From the NCBI GenBank assembly GCA_029204225.1, contig CM055092.1, forward strand, positions 61,057,302 through 61,121,301: 64,000 nucleotides of DNA. Reading direction: 5' to 3'. Numbering within the stretch: position 1 is the stretch's first letter; each line of letters starts with the position of its first letter. This stretch comes from Diphasiastrum complanatum. Its lineage: Eukaryota > Streptophyta > Lycopodiopsida > Lycopodiales > Lycopodiaceae. The position numbers were made by a program, and so were the translations under genes. Shown piece by piece: positions 10,486-23,676 of the stretch. Under the pieces are notes generated by a model. That model was not told the origin of the DNA. It made no database searches and was given only the letters and a program-made list of their open reading frames with translations.

Positions 10486-11480
10486 GGAAGGGGTAGGCTT
10501 AAGGGAGTGGATGAGGTGTTCAAAACAAGTGTGAGAGGTGTAAGGGAGACTCTAGGAGAAGTAAATTGAGAGGGTGAGGTGTATAGATGTAGAGAGATTT
10601 TATCAACTTGTTAATGCAAAAGGGAAGGAGTAGGAGGGCGCATTTCGTTAGGTGTCCTATGGCTTACAAGCCATGTGGCAAAGTAGGTAAGTTACATATT
10701 GATAAGCATAGAAGGTAGGTAGCTTAACATTTAATGTTAGCCACTTTCAAGTTGTATTTTCTTGGTTTACAACATTGGGATTCCCCCAAGTGTATTCATT
10801 AAACGGGAAAGGCTTTGTATATGTCCATGTTATCTTGCATAATTTTCATCAATTCCTAGGCCCTTTTTTCTAGGGGTTGCCCATACCCAATCATAGTGGA
10901 GTGTGACACAAAGGGTGATCAGTCCTTTGGTTTCTTCTCCAAATCTTTATAGACTCGATTGAGCCTTCTTAATAGACTTTTAGAAAAAGCCTTCTTCTGG
11001 TACCATCTTTAAGCTTTAAGAAACTTCTTTAGTTCATTTTCCAGGCACTCTTTTAAGTACCCGCACATACCCTTAAAGTAGAAGGTTAGAAGTCATAACA
11101 TACCATTTAAATGGTTCATCATTAGATTCTACTTGTAGAATTTGCACATCAAACTGTTAGAATTGATCTACAGTTTTCATTTCTAGTATTCAGGTACTGA
11201 TACCTGCACAAACATTTCATCAATTAGAGTAACAAGCTCTAATGTTCAAATATGTTTCATACAAAAAGAATGGAAGATAGGATAGCCTTTCCTTGGTCAT
11301 ATTGGTCTGTACAATTTACACCCCTTCGACGCATAAAGCGTTGTCCTCAACGGACATTTCTCAAATAAACATTTAAAATTTCTAGATATTCTTGGAAGAA
11401 TTCTTCTTCCATCCAGTCAAGTTCACATGTAACCTCATTGATTACTTTCTTGAATTTAAAAGGTCCATAATACTTTTGGG

Positions 11481-11933
11481 CTAGTTTTGGGTATAGTTAC
11501 ATACTGCCCTTCTTTTTCCTAAGCCCTTTCTTGTCAAATTTAGGAGAACTAATTCCCCTTCTTCGTACTTGATTACCCTCCGACACATATTTGCGCTCTT
11601 CTGTTGTTTTGAAAAGGTGTCTTGGTAATCCTGCACAAATTCATTTGAGGCAAAAATCTTTTCTTTAGTCCTTAATACAGGAGATATGATAGGTTTTCCA
11701 TACATTACTTCAAAAGGTGCTTTACCAATAGAAGAATGAACTGTGTTATTGTAAGCAAATTCTAGAATAGAGAGATAGTGTCCCCATTGAGTCTTTTGAT
11801 CACTTACATAACTTCTCAACAAGTCTAATCTATCAATGATAGTCCATATCATCTCATTCCCATTTTTGGTTTTAGAAAATCCAGAGACATAGTCCATGGT
11901 AATATGTTCCCAGGGAGATTCATGAATAGGCAA
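11481..11933 (-). pseudogene. gypsy integrase, core deleted (family E)
   Basis: The frame encodes ESPWEHITMDYVSGF with the first catalytic Asp and WTIIDRL. It then jumps straight to LLRSYVSDQKTQWGHYLSILEFAYNNTVHSSIGKAPFE, which normally follows the third catalytic residue. The segment holding the second Asp and the catalytic Glu is therefore deleted, and no strand transfer activity is possible. The C-terminal part (EGELVLLNLTRKGLGKRR) resembles the usual region after the core. No chromodomain is seen before the frame ends. Confidence 0.8.
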
Positions 11934-11963
11934 GGGATGAAGTAGTCCTGGAGTTTTTAATCC

Positions 11964-12632
11964 TCACTCGTCCTTGTTATGTTGACATACTAGACATGCA
12001 TGTATGAAATGCCTTGTGTCTTGATGCATGGTAGGCCAATAAAAGAATCTCTTCAAAGCTTCCAGAGTTGGAGGTATTCCCCTATGTCCTGCATAGGGTG
12101 GACTATGGGTTTCTTGAAGGATCTTGGTTCTAAATGCAATAAATAGCTTATCTTCTTTGAATAAATATCTTTCTTTCAAAACATAGTCTTTATGATTTTT
12201 ATTTCTTTCAAGTATTTCAAAGATATGCTGGAAGTCTAGATCACTAGCATACATACTTTTCATAGGAAGGAAATCCTCATGATATGCTAGGGAAATATGG
12301 TTAACTTTGGGGATTCTCGATAATGCATCGATGACCTTATTATCCTTTCTGGGATGATGATGTAATTGGAAATGGAAGGTACTAAGGTAGTTAGCCCATT
12401 TTAGATGTTTTTCTCGAATTAATTGTTGGGTGAGAAAGTACCTAAGGCTTTGATGATCTATTTTGACTAGAAAATCATTTTCTAGAAGATACTGCTTGCA
12501 TATCATAAGGGCATGAATAATGGCCAAAAGTTCCTTTTCATATATATCATATTGTACTTCTGCCCCTTGAAGTGACAAAGAAAGGCTTATGAAGGTTGGG
12601 AATGATAAGGACGGGTCCCGTGGTAAGGGCAT
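11964..12632 (-). pseudogene. gypsy RNase H end and integrase zinc domain (family E)
   Basis: After a corrupted start, the frame gives the RNase H region YDIYEKELLAIIHALMICKQYLL and IDHQSLRYFLTQ, then LKWANYLSTFHFQLHHHPRKDNKVIDALSRI. It continues into the H-H-C-C zinc domain of integrase, AGHRGIPPTLEALKRFFYW...HACLVCQHNK. The first RNase H Asp region (normally TDAS) is lost between this frame and the reverse transcriptase frame, so an internal deletion is inferred. It belongs with the minus-strand polyprotein from 14645 to 11481. Confidence 0.85.
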
Positions 12633-12714
12633 GCTTTAAAGTATTAAAGATATTTTGCTTTCTTATACCAATGGAATTTTACCCTCTTCTTAGTGACTTC
12701 ATGTAGTGGTGAGG

Positions 12715-13470
12715 CTATATGAGCAAAGTGGTGAATAAATTTTCTATAGAGGAACATAAGCCTAGAAAAGACCGAACTTCATGAATATTTCTTGGTTTAG
12801 GCCAGTCTTGTATGGCTTTAATCTTTGAAAAGTCCATTTGGATTCCCTCCTTAGAAATCATATGTCCTAAGAAATGTATCTTCTCTAGGAAGAATTCACT
12901 TTTCTTTCCTTTAATGAGAAGTGAGTTTTCTTGTAGGGTTCTAAAGATGATATCTAGATGTCTTTTATGTTCTTCTTCATTTGCACTGAAGGCTAAGATA
13001 TCATCAAAGAATGTTCCTACAAAACGTCTATGGGGTCGAAAGACTCGTTCCATCATTCTATTGAATGTTGCTGGAGCATTAGTAAGACCAAATGGTACCA
13101 CTAAAAATTCATAAGGGCCAGAGTTAGTCCTGAAAGTAGTTTTATGGACATCTTCAGATGCTACTCGGATTTGGTGGTATCCACTTGTTAAATCTATTCT
13201 ACTAAAGATACAAGATCCATTTATCATGTCCGTAATGTCATCTATTCTTGGAATAAGAAAACAGTTCTTAACTATAATCTTGTTTAAAGCACGATAGTCC
13301 ACACACATCCTAAAACTCCCTTCTTTCTTTTATACCAAAAGTACAGGAGAGCAATAGAGAGAATTACGGGATTTTATAAGGCCTTTCTCTAACAAGTCAT
13401 TAATTTTCTTAGAAATTTCTTCTTGTTGAGAATGGCTTACCCTATATGGAGGTCTATTGGGTATGGTACT
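12715..13470 (-). pseudogene. gypsy reverse transcriptase (family E)
   Basis: From 13308 down the frame reads MCVDYRALNKIIVKN, DLTSGYHQIRVASEDVHKTTFRT, GPYEFLVVPFGLTNAPATFNRMM, and the active site as FFDDILAFS, where YxDD is usual. LGHMISKEGIQMDFSKIKAIQDWPKP then follows. Upstream in the same frame, beyond one stop codon, is EEISKKINDLLEKGLIKSRNS. The catalytic aspartate pair is kept, but the stop and the loss of the RNase H start make this a pseudogene. Confidence 0.9.
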
Positions 13471-13554
13471 TCTAGGAATGATGTCTATCATATGATCTTC
13501 AGGTCTTTCAGGAGGTAATTAGGACTTTGGTAGCTCATCAGAAAAACAAGAAGA

Positions 13555-14645
13555 CTACTTCAATAAAAAGTCTTTTCTACTTTTGTCCAAAGAATGTGCA
13601 TTTCCATCATCATCATCATCCATACTTTGAACAAATAACAAGTAAGAAAATACTGCTTTCTTTAGTACTTTTGCTACTTGAATATGGCTTACCAAAGGAA
13701 TTGTTTCTCCACTATGCCCTGCATGCACACTAATGGCTTCACCTTTGTACTTCCATGAGATCAAGTGCTTATTGTAGTCCACAAGAGGATTGTGCATTTT
13801 ATGCCAAGGCATGCCTAAGATTACAGCTACTCCCTGCAAAGGTCCTACCATGAATTCTATAAGCTCATAGTAGTCAGAGATTTGGAGCTTAAGTTTTCTA
13901 AGTAGAGGGTAAATGTTTGCATCACCATCAACAAAAGCACCTTTAACCTTAAGCATAGATTCGGAAAAAGAACTAACTCCTATCTTTTGTGCAAGCTTAA
14001 AAGAGATGAAGTTGTGAGAGGAGCTTGCATTAAAGAGTATTAGGCAAAGTTTGTTATGGACTTGTCCCCATGTTTTGAGAAGGTCATGGATTTGAGTATC
14101 TTCAATGTTTTGTACGGCCACCTGCTTTCCTTTGTCTGCACTTGAAGCTTTGGCATCTTTGAGGGGGCATTTGAAGAAAAGATGTCCCTTTTTCCCACAC
14201 TTGAAGCATCTTCCTTCTTTACGATAAACCTGTATTTGTTCTTTGGAAAGGCATTGAGTCTTTTCTTTTGGGTTTTGAGTTGTGGGAGGTTCTTTCCTTT
14301 TGTTCCCGCCTCCATGTCGATGATTATCATGCAACTCAATCCTGGTAGCATAGTATATGACTTGTTCTAAAGTATTAGCTTGTACTAGATCTAAGCCATA
14401 TTGTATATTTCTATGCAAACCCGAATAAAACTTCATTTTCTGTTCTTTCTTGGAAATGAATGCAAAGTCTGAACTTTCAAAAGCAACTCCCAAAATCTCT
14501 TAACATACTCAACTACTTTCTCACTTTGCTTTTGTCTAAAGATATCCCAAGAAGCTAAGGTATCTTTCTTATATTCTTTTGGCAAAAAGTGGGCTTTAAT
14601 TTGTTTTTAAAGCTATGCCATGTAGATGCAGCTTCGTGATTTGAT
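13555..14645 (-). pseudogene. gypsy gag C-terminus and protease (family E)
   Basis: The part at 14494-14645 (frame-shifted) gives WDIFRQKQSEKVVEYVKRFWELL, the later gag capsid region. The long frame then continues with KMKFYSGLHRNIQYGLDLVQANTLEQVIYYATRIE, a CCHC zinc knuckle CFKCGKKGHLFFKC, and a retropepsin domain. In the protease the usual DSGA/DTGA is replaced by FNASSSHNFIS, and VILGMPWHKMHNP marks its end. The catalytic Asp is therefore lost. The gag start is missing: at about 14645 the sequence switches to a copia gag. Confidence 0.85.
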
Positions 14646-14649
14646 TTCA

Positions 14650-14966
14650 TAGCTGCCCACCTTCGTTTGAAATTCGGTAAGCAATGTATCCCACGTCTCT
14701 CTTGCATTAGAGAGTGTTGTGAGGTCAAGCATCAGGCTATCTTCGATGGATGATGACAACACGACTACTGCCTTGTTGTTCTTCTCTCTCCATTCTCATA
14801 GTTCTTTGCCAGTGGTTGTAGGAATCTCTTCGGTGCTGTCTACCCAAGGCCATAGCCCTTCTCCCTTCAATACGAGAGAGGTCTTTATCTTCCGTGCTAG
14901 GAAGTTTGACCCAGTTGAGTCGATGATTGTGCAGATCTTCGACTATATACTATTGATCAATGCCAT
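14650..14966 (-). pseudogene. Ty1/copia gag N-terminus, joined to gypsy gag
   Basis: On the minus strand an ATG at 14966 begins a frame that, after one or two stops, reads LVLKGEGLWPWVDSTEE, KNNKAVVVLSSSIEDSLM and LTTLSNARETWDTLLTEFQ. This is the DUF4219/UBN2-type gag start of copia elements. About 110 bp upstream is a tRNA-Met primer-binding site. The frame is cut near 14650, where gypsy family E gag begins on the same strand, forming a chimeric junction. Confidence 0.75.
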
Positions 14967-15072
14967 TGTTGTAGATTGTGTTCTTTAGTTGTTCTTCTGA
15001 TTTCTTATTTTTGAATGCTTGTCTCATGGATCTGATAGCTCTCAAGCTATGTAAGGGCTCTCGAATCTCGCG

Positions 15073-15165
15073 GCTCTGATACCATTGTTGGGAATCTTTG
15101 CTCTGATAGTTTTGTTGAGAAAGTTGATATTCAGATATGAATTATTTCGCTCTGCTACCATTGTT
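15073..15165 (-). promoter_or_regulatory. Duplicated primer-binding site and copia LTR end
   Basis: Minus-strand TGGTATCAGAGC at 15073-15084 is the primer-binding site complementary to initiator tRNA-Met, preceded by an LTR-like end CCCAACA. 76 bp further upstream (15149-15160) the same arrangement recurs as CCCAACAATGGTAGCAGAGC with one base changed. This looks like a local duplication of an LTR end and its primer site. Confidence 0.7.
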
Positions 15166-15227
15166 GGGATTTCCACAGCATTTTCTTCGCATGGATAACT
15201 TGTTTAGGGGTCATTTTATATCTCATC

Positions 15228-15247
15228 ATTGGTGCGTCTGCTGGGAG
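15228..15247 (+). promoter_or_regulatory. Primer-binding-site region of plus gypsy
   Basis: ATTGGTGCGTCTGCTGGGAG resembles the leader of plant Tat/Athila-type gypsy elements (TTGGCGCC..TG.CGGGGA), expected just after a 5' LTR. The LTR that should precede it is not recognisable. Confidence 0.5.
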
Positions 15248-15339
15248 GAGCACTAGTTCCTTTCGATTTCTGGCTCTATTGTACTTGGAAATACAATGAG
15301 GTGTCAACTGAATGATCAGCTTCCAAATCCTATTGTTGG

Positions 15340-16469
15340 ATGTCTGATGAAGATTCACTCAGTTCATACTTAAAGTCACTAATTGAGAAACAGAAAACCC
15401 CTGGTCTTGGTGAGGGTATTTCACATCACACACGAAGTCGTACTATCCTAGAGAAATTAGGACAAACTTCTATATCCCTTCCCCTAGAACCAGAGTTAGC
15501 AGACATAAGCAATACATTTAGAGACCCTAAAAATACCGGGGCTGAATTACCTTTGGATGAAGTTTCTGATTTATAAGCCAAGACTATAGACGTTGTTTCT
15601 GATTCCAAGGAAGATTTTCTCAAAAGTAGTGAGGAGAATTTGAATCCAAACCAAATGGCGAACCAAGTCATAAGAGGTGCTCAAACCATACTCATTGGTC
15701 CAAATGTGACCAAACCTGAATCGTTAACCCAAGCTATGCCTTCTTATTGGGCTACCTCTCAAGAAGATCCCAAGAAACATGTAAATGACTTTTACCAGTC
15801 CTGTTGGATTAATAGGATAACGGACGAAGATCACCAAATGTTGTTATTCAGTGGGACATTGTTTGGGGGAGCCAGTGATTGGTATTACCGTTTGGAACCA
15901 TACTCCATACTGAGTATGGTGCCTTTATTACTAAATTCCTAGGAGAATTTCAAGTACCAAAATCTAGAGACCATCTGATCTATGCTCTTACGGGTTGTAG
16001 ACAGGAAGAGTGGGAGACAATGTCTCAGTACAATTGGAGAACTAAGGAATTGGTGAGACAATTTGGAACCAATGCCCCTCCTAAAGACTGGATTATGTCT
16101 CTTTACTTAAAAGGATTGAAGTATGCTATTCAAGTAAATGTGAGGAAATCAGCTCCAAAAACTATTGAAGAAGCAATCACTAGGGCGCTAGAAATTGAAA
16201 ATTCTATGATATCAACCCAAGAGGTGGTGGCATTAGCCAATGCCTCTAGGTCATATTCATGGGGTGGACAACAACCAGGCCTTGGAAGGATGAATGGTTA
16301 TCTTCAAGCTGTACCTTATGATGTTGCAACTCAACCAACTGTATCACATTCTCCTTTTGTTAGAAATGCAGAGTTGCCTCAGCCGTCTATTAACAATCAA
16401 AAAATTGACGTCCAAAACGCAAATGTACGTAAAGTTGTTGCTGCAGTACCTGATCATGGGAGGATATGA
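15340..16469 (+). pseudogene. gypsy gag, Tat/Athila type
   Basis: Gag of the plus-strand element at 15.2-18.9 kb. An acidic N-terminal part, interrupted by a stop at 15574-15576, leads to the capsid region AMPSYWATSQEDPKKHVNDFYQSC and LLFSGTLFGGASDWYYRLE. After a frameshift near 15900 it continues as FITKFLGEFQVPKSRD, EWETMSQYNWRTKELVRQFG and YLKGLKYAIQVNVRKSAPKTIEEAITRALEIE. The frameshift and stop make it non-functional as one protein. Zinc knuckles follow in another frame from 16511. Confidence 0.8.
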
Positions 16470-16510
16470 ATCATCTTCGTCAAATCCTTACGATATGATA
16501 AAAAAATTAT

Positions 16511-17085
16511 ATGGATGTAATGTCCGAAAATATAAAGTCCCTAGCCCTTGACGTTAATTTCCTCAAGAGGCAACAAAATTTGATCGGTGAGAGACGACAT
16601 GATCGACCGAAAGAGTTATCTTGCCGAATCTGTAAGGGTGATCATCTAATAAGAGATTGCCCCAGTCTTGAATGTACTATCTGTGGGAAGAAAGGCCATA
16701 CTAATTATCGTTGTTACATGAAAGTTAAAGCTTCAAATGAACAAGCCAATCAACTGGCCCTGAAAACCATAGAGTTGCTGGACCTTTGAAGGACTCTACT
16801 GAACCAATTCGAATTCTCCAGCGTGGTGACTCCGATGAGGGACGACCTATGTGCCTAATCAACGTTGTACCTGAAGAGGCGCAACCTGAATGTTTAGTGA
16901 TGACTAGAGCGCAAAAAGCAGCTGCTCTGAATAAAGGAAAGCATGTTCCCGATGATAGATTACCAGTTGTAGCTGATGAGCCCGTAAGAGAGAACCAAGT
17001 TGTGAAAGGTATCATTAATGATCCGGCGAAGACGATGTCCCGATTAGGTCTGAAAAAAAGAGCTGGAGAAGGAGAGCGACATTAG
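16511..17085 (+). pseudogene. gypsy gag zinc knuckles and linker
   Basis: The first frame contains two closely spaced CCHC knuckles, CRICKGDHLIRDC and CTICGKKGHTNYRC, the nucleic-acid-binding end of gag. After a frame change at about 16786 a charged linker without recognised domain runs to 17085. Both belong to the same plus-strand element as the capsid upstream and the protease downstream. Confidence 0.8.
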
Positions 17086-17153
17086 AGTCTTATGAACCAT
17101 TCAAGTTAGTGGACCATTTGCATAAGACCAAAGTAGATATCAACTTACTCTAG

Positions 17154-18419
17154 TTGCTGCAAAAATTCTCGGCAGTTAAGCGAGAGCTTAGGGAGGTGTT
17201 AAGAATTCGATGGCTTGATGGGCATAAGCCTATTGTGGTTGAAGTAGATCAAGTATCAAGCAATGGATTAGAAAAGAGCTGTCCCAAAGTCGATGCTATT
17301 GTTGACGGGCTGTTGATTGTTGATGTTATAGTCGATGTTGGAGCTGGAGTAAATGTTATGAATGCTAACTATTGTGAGAGATTGAATTTGGATTTAGTGG
17401 ATGGTGGGAACTTGACCCTGAAGCTAGCTGACAACTCAAGGTTGAAAGCTAAAGGTATAATGAGTGGGTTGTCTGTGAGTGTGGCTGGGAAGGTTGCCAA
17501 AGTAGACTTTTACATTGTGCATATGCAGGCCGGTAGGGAAGCGTATGCTATGCTATTAGGTCGACCGTGGCTTAGGAAGACCGACTGTTTAGTTGATATT
17601 CCCAGTGGTCATTTGATATTTGGCCGTGGGAAGAAAAGAGTGGTTGTGAATGCGTATCCGAATTTGCTTGAGAGTGAAAGGGCAGATATCCCTGATACAT
17701 ATTGGGAGGGTGAAGATTTTGTGTCCAGTGATTCTGAAGAGTCTACTTCCAAGGAAGCAATGTTGCTGCTAATTGAACAGTACGAGGGTCGTGAACCTCT
17801 AGTATGTGTTAGAGACGTCGATGCGGATAAGATCATGTGTGAAGCTCATAATGAGGATAAAGTGTTGTTAGTCGATGCTCACCTAGATAAGGAGCCCAAA
17901 AAGCTGATATCAAATTTCTTGGTAGGTGCAAAGGGTGTATTTGCCTGGAATTATGATGACTTTGAAGGTATACCACCAACCCTAGCAGTTCATCGAATCC
18001 CGTCGAAACCTAATGTAAAACCTATCAAGGAACGACAAAGGAGGTTAGCTCAACATCTCATGGCACCTGTAGCTGATGAAATCCAAAAAATGAGGGATGT
18101 TGGCCTTATATTCCCTGTCGCCAACAGTGAATGGTGTTCGGCAATTGTACCCAAAGTTTAGAAGAATGGGCAAATCAGAGTTTGTGTGGACTTTAAACCA
18201 CTTAGAAGGAGTACTGTAAAGGACTACTACCCTTTACCCTTCATCGACCAAATGTTTGATCAACTAGCTGGAAAGCAGATGTATACTTTTATGGATTGTT
18301 TCGTGGGCTATAACCAAATAGCCATAGCTCCTGAAGATAAGCTTAAAACGAAGCCCAAGCTAAGGTCATTTTTCACAGCAAACCAGCCAGTAGAAAGCGA
18401 CAGAGAAGGATGTAAATAA
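17154..18419 (+). pseudogene. gypsy protease and start of reverse transcriptase
   Basis: One long frame holds a retropepsin domain: VDVIVDVGAGVNVMNANYCERL, where the active-site triad is DVG instead of D(S/T/G)G, and ending AYAMLLGRPWLRKTDCLVDIPSG. An acidic linker follows, then FAWNYDDFEGIPPTLAVHRIP and the start of reverse transcriptase up to a stop at 18159-18161. Beyond the stop the frame goes on with RVCVDFKPLRRSTVKDYYPLPFIDQMFDQLAG, SGYNQ-like CFVGYNQIAIAPEDKLKT, then breaks off. The YxDD site, RNase H and integrase are deleted. The stop could be a single-base change of a lysine codon. Confidence 0.85.
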
Positions 18420-18457
18420 GCTGTTTGCGAGCCACTACACAGCTGAGGAAGGGGATA

Positions 18458-18923
18458 TGTGGAGCCTCATGATCCCACATTGTCCAAATTTTTGTTATAT
18501 ATTGTAAAAATTTTCAATTTTTATATATGTGAATGTGCTATAGTGCCCAAATCCATGTAAAGGCCTATTTGCACTTTGTAAATTCACATTTAGAGTAGAA
18601 GTTGCGACGTTTATAAGAGATGCAGTAGCAGATCACAACCGACATGTTGACGGTTCGTAAACGACATTGAGGCCGGTGATCGTTCCTATAAGGACGACAC
18701 TTTGTGCCATTGTACTGACGCATTTTACACATAGCTGAGCATCAATAGAGAGAGAAGAGCAAGTTTCTATAGCTTGAGCATTCTTTCCCTCTGCTATCTT
18801 TCACAAAATTACTTCTTATCATTTGAGCGAATACACTCTGTATGATCTGTAATTGATTGTGATATTGTTCTGTTTGCGTCACACATATTTCCCACATCTT
18901 ACTGAATTTCAGTTACTCTAACA
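18458..18923 (+). mobile_element. LTR of the plus gypsy (3' end)
   Basis: A polypurine tract GAGGAAGGGGATA (18445-18457) is followed by TGTGGAGCCTCATG, a typical LTR start. A plausible end is ...CTCTAACA at 18923, giving about 466 bp. The following TTTTTAGGCGTCACCGG looks like a gypsy primer-binding leader, so this LTR may have served as the 5' LTR of a second, now lost, internal region. Confidence 0.55.
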
Positions 18924-21009
<2,086 letters not shown>

Positions 21010-21884
21010 TGCATCATGGAGCATCGAAGATTGATGCATGTTGAAGATGTATTTGTAGCTGCATCCTTGTATTTACAAGAATTGTTAACTAATTCATAAT
21101 CACAATACTAGTTTAGCTTTAACTATGTACTTGGTCGTGTACTTTGCAAATATTTAGAGTACAACAACATCTAAATTACATGGGTCAGGCGACTTGAGAT
21201 CGCTGACATGGACAAGAATGTCGCATTTTTCACATTTCCTGGGAAGTAACTCGAGACATTTCCTCATCAAAATCGACACCCTTCTCATTTTTCGCACTTT
21301 GCAAAAAACCCGAAGGTGTTGGAAAAAATCTAAAGGTGTTGAAACTGATGTGTGAAGTCACATTTCGTATTCATATCTTGGGAAAATGCAAAAAAGCCGA
21401 CAAAAAGTTCACTTCTTCGAATTACTTGAAAAGAAGTCACTGTCGAAAAATTGTAGCATTTTTTGAGAGTTAAAAAAAATGCGAATTGTGCGACAATCAG
21501 TTCATTTCTGTAGATTGTTGCAAAAAATAGTGTATTTTTGGAGACTGGTTTGTTGAAGTCATTGAAGATGGCCAGGTCTTCAATGTTCTTCAGATTCTTG
21601 AACTTGACATTCGAACGTGAAAACAATAGGATTAGTTACCCTTTAGTCTTTATCCATGGATGAAAATCAGTCGGAAGTCCAAGTCCAACATAGTCTTCCT
21701 TCAAATAGCTCGGTTGTCTGAATTATGTGATTCATGTAGGTATCAGATGAGCAGACATAGAACCAAAGGAGGTTGGATCTGACCCTAGATCAGTGATCAA
21801 TAAACATGCATGAAAAATTCTGACATAGAAAATAGTATTCCCAAGGAGAAGACTGTGAACTTTACTGCCTTCTTGAATTCCACA
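21010..21884 (-). mobile_element. LTR of family D, copy 2
   Basis: Collinear with 6497-7395: TGCATCATGGAGCATCGAAGATTGATG at the left edge, TTTACAAGAAT, CATGGGTCAGGCGACTTGAGATC, AGTGATCAATAAAC and GAGAAGACTGTGAAC in the same order. Read on the minus strand it starts TGTGGAATTC at 21884. Just outside is GGCAGGGGGACCGATTT (21885-21901), which would serve as polypurine tract. That supports a minus-strand 3' LTR whose internal region should lie to the right, where nothing recognisable remains. Confidence 0.65.
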
Positions 21885-21901
21885 AAATCGGTCCCCCTGC
21901 C

Positions 21902-22400
21902 AGAAAGAAACAAAACCTAGAGGTGGATTTTTTGGTAGAGATTGTTCCTCCCCAATCTGAGTCGAAGGAGCCTCATAGGAAGAGCGGGTTCATAGCATTC
22001 TCATCATAGCATAAAATGTGATCTAAACTTCCTTAAATGTACTTCATCACTCTGTTTAGTGCTTTCCGCAATAGGACCTTTGAGACTATCCATGTGAAGC
22101 AGTTTTATGCTCATGTTTTGCTACACTTACGTAATGTTGTTCACGACTTTTTTTATCTTATTACATTCGGTTGGTCTTACGTTCCTAATGTCAAGCATAA
22201 TTAGTATATTCCTTATGACAGGTAATTACCTTATCTATTATGCACGTATAAAGCTCATAAAAAATCTTTCAGATGAATCACCAATGGCCACGATTGTTGT
22301 TTCAGCATTCTTGCTATCTTCCTAACAGGAGATCTCGGTATACTACATTGCAGGCCTTAGGCCAAACACATTCAAGAATATCCTAAATATGGATACTACA
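21902..22400. other. No gene seen
   Basis: This may be the decayed internal end of the element carrying LTR D2. No domain could be recognised on either strand. Confidence 0.3.
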
Positions 22401-22432
22401 TTATTCTAGCAAGCGTGATTCATCTATTGATT

Positions 22433-22645
22433 TATAAATAGAGGTGGGAATGATTTGAAATTTACATTTGCTAAGGTGGAGGAGAGATCCTTGGAGGCTT
22501 GCAGATCCTTACTTGCAGGTGGAGGCATCCTAGCTTGGAGTTGGGGAGCATCTTGAAGCTTGCAAGTTGCTTGGAGGACATTTGGAGGCTCTACCTTGGA
22601 TTTGGAGGACTTCCTCACCTCTACTTGTAAAAGTGGTATCAGAGC
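22433..22645 (+). promoter_or_regulatory. LTR promoter and primer-binding site of plus gypsy
   Basis: TATAAATA at 22433-22440 lies about 200 bp before TGGTATCAGAGC (22634-22645), the initiator tRNA-Met primer-binding site. The stretch between them is rich in GGAGG/TTGGAGG words and fits the R-U5 part of a 5' LTR. The LTR start is not clear, because the matching 3' LTR is absent. Confidence 0.65.
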
Positions 22646-23004
22646 TAGACAAAAGATGGTAACCTTTCTAATCTTCTTCAAGTTCTATTAAGATCACCAA
22701 CTAAATTTTTATTTGGAGAAGATTATAGGCTTTTCTAGTTGTAGGAAGCTTGTAGTTGAAGTACCCAATGAATCTAGTTCTCTTTGGAAGAGAGTAGTGA
22801 TGCTTATGATTAGGGGCTGATTTTTTATCATGTTAGAGAAGTTTTAAAGTGGGCTTTGGGTTTTTAAAAGTTTTGAAAAAAGATTTGTGGGATGGGTAGA
22901 AGAAGTCTTCTTCTACATACACAAACTTTTTTTGGCAAAAAGATTGATTCTAGTTATGTGTTTTGATCAAAACTAGTGTCTTTTTTTTGCATAAATGAAG
23001 CGTT

Positions 23005-23290
23005 TGAAGTTCTGATTTTCATTTTAAAGTTCTATTTTCAGACCTGTAAATCTGAAAATCAGATTTGAAAAGTGAAGTTTTCATTCAAACTTCATTAGTT
23101 ACACCTTTCTATCTCCTAGTTTAATGAAGATGGCAATGTAGGAAGGGAATGGTAGTGTAACTTTGTGCATAAAACAAGTTTTGAAATTCTGTTTTTCGTC
23201 ATTTTGAAGTTCTGATTTTCAGACCTGTAAATCTGAAAATCAGATCTGAAAATTGAAGTTTTCATAAAGCTTCATTAGTTATCCATTTCT
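23005..23290 (+). repeat. Duplicated leader segment with perfect hairpin
   Basis: Two diverged copies (about 23005-23105 and 23185-23290) lie in the untranslated leader of the gypsy element, sharing CAGACCTGTAAATCTGAAAA and TTCATTAGTTA. In the second copy, 23211-23223 and 23232-23244 form a perfect 13-bp stem around an 8-nt loop. The first copy has lost one base of the stem. Confidence 0.75.
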
Positions 23291-23676
23291 AGACACTAGT
23301 TTCTTGGTTTTGGAAATCTAGAATAGTGAGAAATGTGAAAACTTTGGTTGCTTTTAAAATGACAAATGGAATTGGAATGGGAATGGGAACTTTATGTAAA
23401 CATTAGCTTGGATTAGTTAATTGAAGTTTACATAAAGATTTGGTTTTCATTTTTGCTTTTGATTAAGGCAAATGTAGCTTGTTGTTGTTTTCTTCTTAAG
23501 CTTGGATTAAGCTTGCAAATAGTAGGCTTGGATTGAGCTTACAAACAATAAGATTAAATGAATAAAAGTTTATGCTTTTTATTTGCATTGGATGTAACAA
23601 TAGAAGCATTTCTATCATTCTAATTTGAGCACTTGTTGTTGTATTTGCATAATAGGAAAACACACAAGCAACCCCA

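Larger units (their letters stand above)
9776..11320 (-). mobile_element. Ty3/gypsy family E, 3' LTR (minus strand)
   Basis: On the minus strand the LTR starts TGTAAATTGTACAG at 11320, directly after the polypurine tract GTCGAAGGGG (11321-11330). It runs to about 9776, where similarity to the plus copy at 5299-6165 stops. It contains a TATA box (10474-10485), a (GA)n run and a 52-bp minisatellite. At about 1.5 kb it is clearly longer than the plus copy. The gag-pol remnants upstream on the same strand (11481-14645) identify it as the 3' LTR of that element. Confidence 0.75.

Noticed and set aside
12812-13114. Plus-strand frame of 100 codons
   Set aside because: Shadow of the minus-strand reverse transcriptase.
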